This document shows positions 7,167 through 9,343 of a stretch of DNA of 9,343 nucleotides, in pieces (the stretch's first letter is position 1; each line of letters opens with the position of its first letter). A model generated the notes under the pieces. That model saw only the letters and a program-made list of their open reading frames with translations, had not been told where the DNA came from and searched no databases. The stretch comes from an uncultured Solirubrobacterales bacterium (lineage in GTDB: Bacteria > Actinomycetota > Thermoleophilia > Solirubrobacterales > Solirubrobacteraceae): assembly GCA_903959665.1 (NCBI GenBank), contig CAJBXY010000276.1, positions 1 through 9,343 on the forward strand, in the 5' to 3' direction. A program made the position numbers and the translations under genes.

Positions 7167-7880
7167 CTAGCTGGCGGCGGGAATGGAGCCGGGCAGTTGA
7201 GCGGCGCTTAGCTGCGTCAGTATCGTGCCGCTGCGCAGCACGCCCACGGCGCCGCGGCCGGTGTTGACGAAGCCGAGCCGCCGAGCGACCTCGATCGTGA
7301 AGTCGTAGCTGATTCCAGCGCCGTAGGGGCCGCGGTCGATCACGGGAACGGTAATCGACTTGCCGCGGAAGCTGAAGTCGAGAAGCGTGCCGCAAGGCAG
7401 CGTCTTATGCGCAACGCCGATCGTTTTCTTGCGCAGTTTCACGCCGCAAGCTGAGGTTGTGCCAGCTTGGTCGTACCAGGTCGCTTGCGTCTTGTTGTGG
7501 ACTGTGACCACGGTCGTCGGCGTAGCCGCCAGCTCACTCTTGCGCGACCCCTTCGGCACGGCGCGGGCGAGGAAGCGGCCGCTGCGCGGTGCGCGCCAAG
7601 CGATTCTGAAGCTGCCGTCACGGGCGACCGCGCCGCTGGCGACCCTGAGCCAAGCGCCCGCTCGGCCCTGAAGCTGAATCTCAGCGCTGCGGCCAGCGCC
7701 GCTGCCGGCGAGCATGCCGCTGAGCTTGATCAAGCTGCCGACCGTTGATTGAGGAGCGCTGAGCAGCGACTCGCCTGCCTCGATTCCGCCTGAACTTTGC
7801 GCCACTGCGGGCGCGGCGGCGCCAGCCAGCAGAAGCGCTGCGGCCGGTACGGAAAGCAGATGTCGGTACGAAAAGCGGAT
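7167..7880 (-). CDS. Secreted RlpA-like double-psi beta-barrel protein, apparent ATC start
   Basis: A predicted exported cell-wall protein, 237 residues if translation begins at the ATC at 7880-7878. Residues 1-27 form a clean Sec signal peptide: basic stretch RFSYRH, hydrophobic core LLSVPAAALLLAGAAAP, cleavage site AVA before Q28. Residues about 45-125 look like a beta-rich, Ig-like spacer. Residues 130-217 are the RlpA/DPBB domain: QATWYDQAGTTSACG (132-146), GVAHKTLPCGTLLDF (155-169) and VPVIDRGPYGAG (178-189) with the Asp conserved in RlpA-type lytic transglycosylases. C145 and C163 are placed to form a disulfide. RlpA proteins cleave or bind peptidoglycan glycan strands; in actinobacteria they are often grouped with resuscitation or wall-remodelling enzymes. 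The only canonical in-frame start is the GTG at 7805-7803, which would begin at residue 26 and destroy the signal peptide. The frame is open up to a TAG at 7946-7944 inside the riboswitch, with no ATG, GTG or TTG on the way. Weak GAGA (7894-7891) lies 10 nt before the ATC. A base error (ATG read as ATC) is the main alternative. Confidence 0.85.
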   Translation of the reverse strand: MRFSYRHLLSVPAAALLLAGAAAPAVAQSSGGIEAGESLLSAPQSTVGSLIKLSGMLAGSGAGRSAEIQLQGRAGAWLRVASGAVARDGSFRIAWRAPRSGRFLARAVPKGSRKSELAATPTTVVTVHNKTQATWYDQAGTTSACGVKLRKKTIGVAHKTLPCGTLLDFSFRGKSITVPVIDRGPYGAGISYDFTIEVARRLGFVNTGRGAVGVLRSGTILTQLSAAQLPGSIPAAS

Positions 7881-7897
7881 CTTGTTCTTGTCTCGTT

Positions 7898-8040
7898 GGT
7901 GGCCTACGAGGTGAGCTGACGGGCTCGGGCCAAACGAGCGGCCCTACAGACATCCAGTGTCCGATTCGCCCCAGCGAGCCGAGGCTCGCAGTGGTTCCCC
8001 CGTCCGCCTCACGCAGGGCGCAAGACGGTTCGGCATTACC
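7898..8040 (-). promoter_or_regulatory. Cyclic di-AMP riboswitch (ydaO/yuaA class)
   Basis: An RNA aptamer that binds c-di-AMP and usually switches expression off when the ligand is high. Read on the minus strand, the class's conserved blocks appear in order: GGGGGAACC (about 8001-7993), TGGGGCGAATC (7973-7963), GTAGGGC (7947-7941), then CCCGAGCCCGTCAGC followed by TCACCTCGTAGGC (7929-7902), which is nearly identical to the class consensus. Stems also fit: CCGTC with GACGG (8027-8023 / 8004-8000), GCGAGC-CTCG-GCTCGC (7989-7974), GACA with TGTC (7961-7958 / 7952-7949), GGGC with GCCC (7944-7941 / 7930-7927), and a short P1 made by GCC (8034-8032) and GGC (7904-7902). This class commonly precedes cell-wall hydrolase and RlpA-like genes in actinobacteria. 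No terminator with a U-tract follows and the aptamer ends only about 18 nt before the inferred start, which suggests translational control (inference). Confidence 0.93.
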
Positions 8041-8077
8041 CCGTGAAGGATACAGCAAGCTGCCCTGGGCAGCGGAG
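8041..8077 (-). promoter_or_regulatory. Candidate promoter of the riboswitch unit, with a perfect dyad
   Basis: TATCCT (minus strand 8052-8047) fits the TAnnnT -10 pattern and would start transcription near 8040, exactly where the aptamer begins. No TTGACA-like -35 is seen. The region where spacer and -35 belong holds the perfect inverted repeat GCTGCCC-A-GGGCAGC (8073-8059). This could be an operator, or a weak terminator of the gene ending at 8099, since TTGCTGTAT follows the stem. Confidence 0.4.
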
Positions 8078-8098
8078 GCGCAGTATTGGCGGGCTCTG

Positions 8099-8446
8099 TT
8101 AGCCGGGAAGCAGGCGCAGCGCTGCCCGAGTCAGCTCGGTGAGCAGCCCGGCCGGGTCGGCATTTCCGAAGTTCTTGCCCTGGTCGGGCGTTGCGTAGCC
8201 GGCGCGCGGAACGGAGCTGCGGCGCTTCGGCTCTGCTGCCTTCAGCGGGGTTAGCGGTTCAGCCTCGGTCACCAACTTGGCTGCAGAGTCACCGTTGGCG
8301 GCCGCTGCTTTGGCGCGCGTGTTGGCGCTGGCCTGTGACATTCTCGCCGCTTCGCGGCGCACGCTTGGGCGCTGGCGGCGGCTGCGCGGGAGGTTCGTCA
8401 GCACGTCCTTTTCGCTCGTCGGATCCTGTGGCTCTGAAGGCGACAT
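8099..8446 (-). CDS. Small basic, probably disordered protein of unknown function
   Basis: A 115-residue protein from ATG 8446. It begins with an acidic/polar stretch (SPSEPQDPTSEKDVLTNL), then an Arg cluster LPRSRRQRPSVRREAARM (about 18-36), an Ala/Lys-rich middle that looks disordered, a short conserved-looking block VPRAGYATP (about 80-88), and a C-terminal amphipathic helix GLLTELTRAALRLLPG. From memory, short actinobacterial proteins share the pattern DVL..LP..R.QR.S.RR plus GYATP, so I judge it real, but no function is known to me. The basic cluster could bind nucleic acid or acidic lipid (guess). A GTG at 8467 would add seven residues; neither start has a strong ribosome-binding site. 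The gene is divergent from rpoD and ends 58 bp before the riboswitch. Confidence 0.65.
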   Translation of the reverse strand: MSPSEPQDPTSEKDVLTNLPRSRRQRPSVRREAARMSQASANTRAKAAAANGDSAAKLVTEAEPLTPLKAAEPKRRSSVPRAGYATPDQGKNFGNADPAGLLTELTRAALRLLPG

Positions 8447-8470
8447 CGCTTCATTCTGCCACGCCACAAA

Positions 8471-8506
8471 GAAAGATGCGGGATTTAGCGTGTAAATCTT
8501 TCCCGC
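8471..8506. promoter_or_regulatory. AT-rich nested inverted repeat between the small gene and rpoD
   Basis: GCGGGA (8478-8483) pairs with TCCCGC (8501-8506), and inside it TTTA (8484-8487) pairs with TAAA (8493-8496). An overlapping 7-bp repeat GAAAGAT (8471-8477) / ATCTTTC (8496-8502) offers an alternative pairing. This is the most AT-rich spot in the 202-bp gap and probably marks a promoter or operator for one or both divergent genes. TACTCT (8524-8529) downstream is a possible -10 for rpoD, without a clear -35. Confidence 0.35.
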
Positions 8507-8591
8507 GACTTAGCCGACGGCGGTACTCTGGAGGCACTGCACAGTCGTTCGATTGGCCGCCGGGGGGAGTCTCAGCGTCGATCTTCTACTG

Positions 8592-8624
8592 TCATCAGGG
8601 TCCGGCTGCGCCGGATGTAGATGA
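8592..8624 (+). promoter_or_regulatory. Stem-loop in the rpoD leader
   Basis: TCATC (8592-8596) pairs with GATGA (8620-8624), and inside it TCCGGC-TGC-GCCGGA (8601-8615) forms a 6-bp GC hairpin; a symmetric 4 x 4 internal loop lies between the two stems. The structure ends 24 nt before the rpoD ATG. No T-tract follows, so it is not a standard terminator. It could modulate translation or mRNA stability of rpoD. Confidence 0.4.
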
Positions 8625-8634
8625 TCCTTCGAGT

Positions 8635-8652
8635 ATGAAACGGATGTTATGA
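8635..8652 (+). other. Possible five-codon leader ORF (MKRML) overlapping the rpoD start
   Basis: ATG AAA CGG ATG TTA TGA reads as a minimal ORF whose TGA overlaps the rpoD ATG by two bases (ATGA at 8649-8652). If translated it could couple to, or compete with, rpoD initiation. It has no strong ribosome-binding site and may be chance. Confidence 0.2.
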
Positions 8653-9343
8653 CCGTCACCGAGTTTCAGGAACTGGACGAAATCAAGACGCTTGTAGCCC
8701 GCGGCGCGCAGACCGGAGTGCTCTCGCACGCCGACATCGCCAGCGCCACCGCTGAGCTCGACCTTGATGATTCAGACCGCGAAGAGCTGAAGACTTGGAT
8801 TGAAAGCCAGGAGATCGAACTGATCGACGACGATCCTTCGGCCCCCGCCGCTCAGGTTGAGCGCGCCCCGGACAAGCGCACCCGCCGCCGCGCCAAGGCC
8901 GCGATCGACCTGCGCCCGGACATGACGACCGATTCGCTGCAGCTCTTCCTCAAGGACATCGGCAAGGTTCGCCTGCTGACCGCCCAAGAAGAGGTTGATC
9001 TGGCGAAGAAGATCGAGCGCGGCGACCTTGACGCCAAGCACAAGATGGTCGAGTCGAACCTGCGCCTCGTCGTTTCGATCGCGAAGAACTACCGCAACCA
9101 GGGCCTGCCGTTCCTCGACCTGATCCAAGAGGGCACGCTTGGTCTCGTCCGCGCAGCCGAGAAATTCGATTACCGCAAGGGCTTCAAGTTTTCGACCTAC
9201 GCAACTTGGTGGATCCGTCAGGCGATCGCTCGCGCGCTGGCCGACAAGGCGCGCACAATCCGCATTCCAGTTCACGTCGTTGAGAAGCTCAACAAGATCG
9301 GCCGCGCCGAGCGCAAGCTCGTCACCGAGCTGGGCCGCGAGCC
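8649..9343 (+). CDS. rpoD: Primary RNA polymerase sigma factor (RpoD/SigA), N-terminal part
   Basis: The housekeeping sigma-70 factor that directs RNA polymerase to most promoters. 231 complete codons are visible before the window edge. Residues about 5-61 resemble a short sigma region 1.1 (LVARGAQTGVLSHADI, then EIELIDDD). An acidic/Ala linker and a basic patch RTRRRAK (77-83) follow. Region 1.2 is DSLQLFLKDIGKVRLLTAQE (95-114). Regions 2.1-2.4 span about 131-209, with NLRLVVSIAKNY (137-148), LIQEGTLGLVRAAEKFDY (158-175), FKFSTYATWWIRQAIARA (179-196, promoter melting and -10 recognition) and RTIRIPVHVVEKLNK (202-216), where region 3.0 begins. The region 2 sequence and the presence of 1.1 and 1.2 mark a primary (group 1) sigma factor. 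ATG 8649 is the only canonical start in frame after the TGA at 8622-8624; GGA (8642-8644) upstream is a close, weak ribosome-binding site. Confidence 0.95.
   Translation, partial: MTVTEFQELDEIKTLVARGAQTGVLSHADIASATAELDLDDSDREELKTWIESQEIELIDDDPSAPAAQVERAPDKRTRRRAKAAIDLRPDMTTDSLQLFLKDIGKVRLLTAQEEVDLAKKIERGDLDAKHKMVESNLRLVVSIAKNYRNQGLPFLDLIQEGTLGLVRAAEKFDYRKGFKFSTYATWWIRQAIARALADKARTIRIPVHVVEKLNKIGRAERKLVTELGRE

Noticed and set aside
6500..7267. 255-residue plus-strand open frame
   Set aside because: Antisense shadow of moeA, which carries all family motifs; the translated sequence is Arg/His-rich without recognisable domains.
7681..8058. 125-residue minus-strand open frame upstream of rlpA
   Set aside because: It runs through the whole c-di-AMP aptamer and into rlpA in another frame; its content is explained by the conserved RNA and shows no protein family pattern.
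8191..8652. 153-residue plus-strand open frame ending at rpoD
   Set aside because: It is antisense to the small basic gene and then crosses the intergenic repeats; the protein has no ordered pattern. Only its last five codons are noted as a possible leader ORF.
8772..9275. 167-residue minus-strand open frame
   Set aside because: Antisense shadow of the highly conserved sigma factor gene.

Overview
This is a GC-rich chromosomal window (about 63-66 % GC by eye). Its gene content fits an actinobacterium, most likely the deep-branching Thermoleophilia/Solirubrobacterales group. Pointers are a primary sigma factor of actinobacterial type, a MerR regulator with a DICT sensor domain, a GlpX-type fructose-bisphosphatase, a mycobacterial-trehalase-like GH15 enzyme, and a c-di-AMP (ydaO/yuaA) riboswitch in front of a secreted RlpA-like protein. 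The lineage is inferred from remembered family patterns, not from a search. I see no rRNA, tRNA, CRISPR array, insertion sequence or phage gene. The genes are tightly packed, with several 4-bp overlaps.

Layout. (1) Positions 1-3347 hold central carbon metabolism: a GH15 glucosidase/trehalase and the start of 6-phosphogluconolactonase (pgl), coupled by an ATGA overlap on the minus strand, and divergent from them glpX on the plus strand. (2) Positions 3344-5028 hold a minus-strand pair, an atypical SDR (NmrA-like) followed by a membrane-anchored protein of unknown function, again joined by ATGA. (3) Positions 5136-5978 hold the divergent MerR-DICT regulator. (4) Positions 5975-8040 hold a minus-strand unit: c-di-AMP riboswitch, secreted RlpA-like cell-wall protein, then moeA (molybdenum insertion into molybdopterin). 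(5) Positions 8099-8446 encode a small basic, probably disordered protein, divergent from the primary sigma factor gene rpoD (8649 to the window end), whose leader is structured.

How the parts fit. GH15, Pgl and GlpX all act around the glucose-6-phosphate / fructose-6-phosphate node: release of glucose, pentose-phosphate entry and gluconeogenesis. The MerR-DICT protein is a candidate regulator of the SDR/membrane-protein pair. The riboswitch ties a cell-wall enzyme, and possibly MoeA behind it, to c-di-AMP. The oddest point is the RlpA-like gene. A complete signal peptide is encoded just downstream of the riboswitch, but no ATG, GTG or TTG exists to start it; an ATC codon sits exactly where the start should be.

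I do not see a clear undescribed multi-gene system. The best candidates for novelty are the riboswitch-rlpA-moeA unit with its apparent ATC start, the uncharacterised membrane protein paired with the SDR, and the structured rpoD leader.
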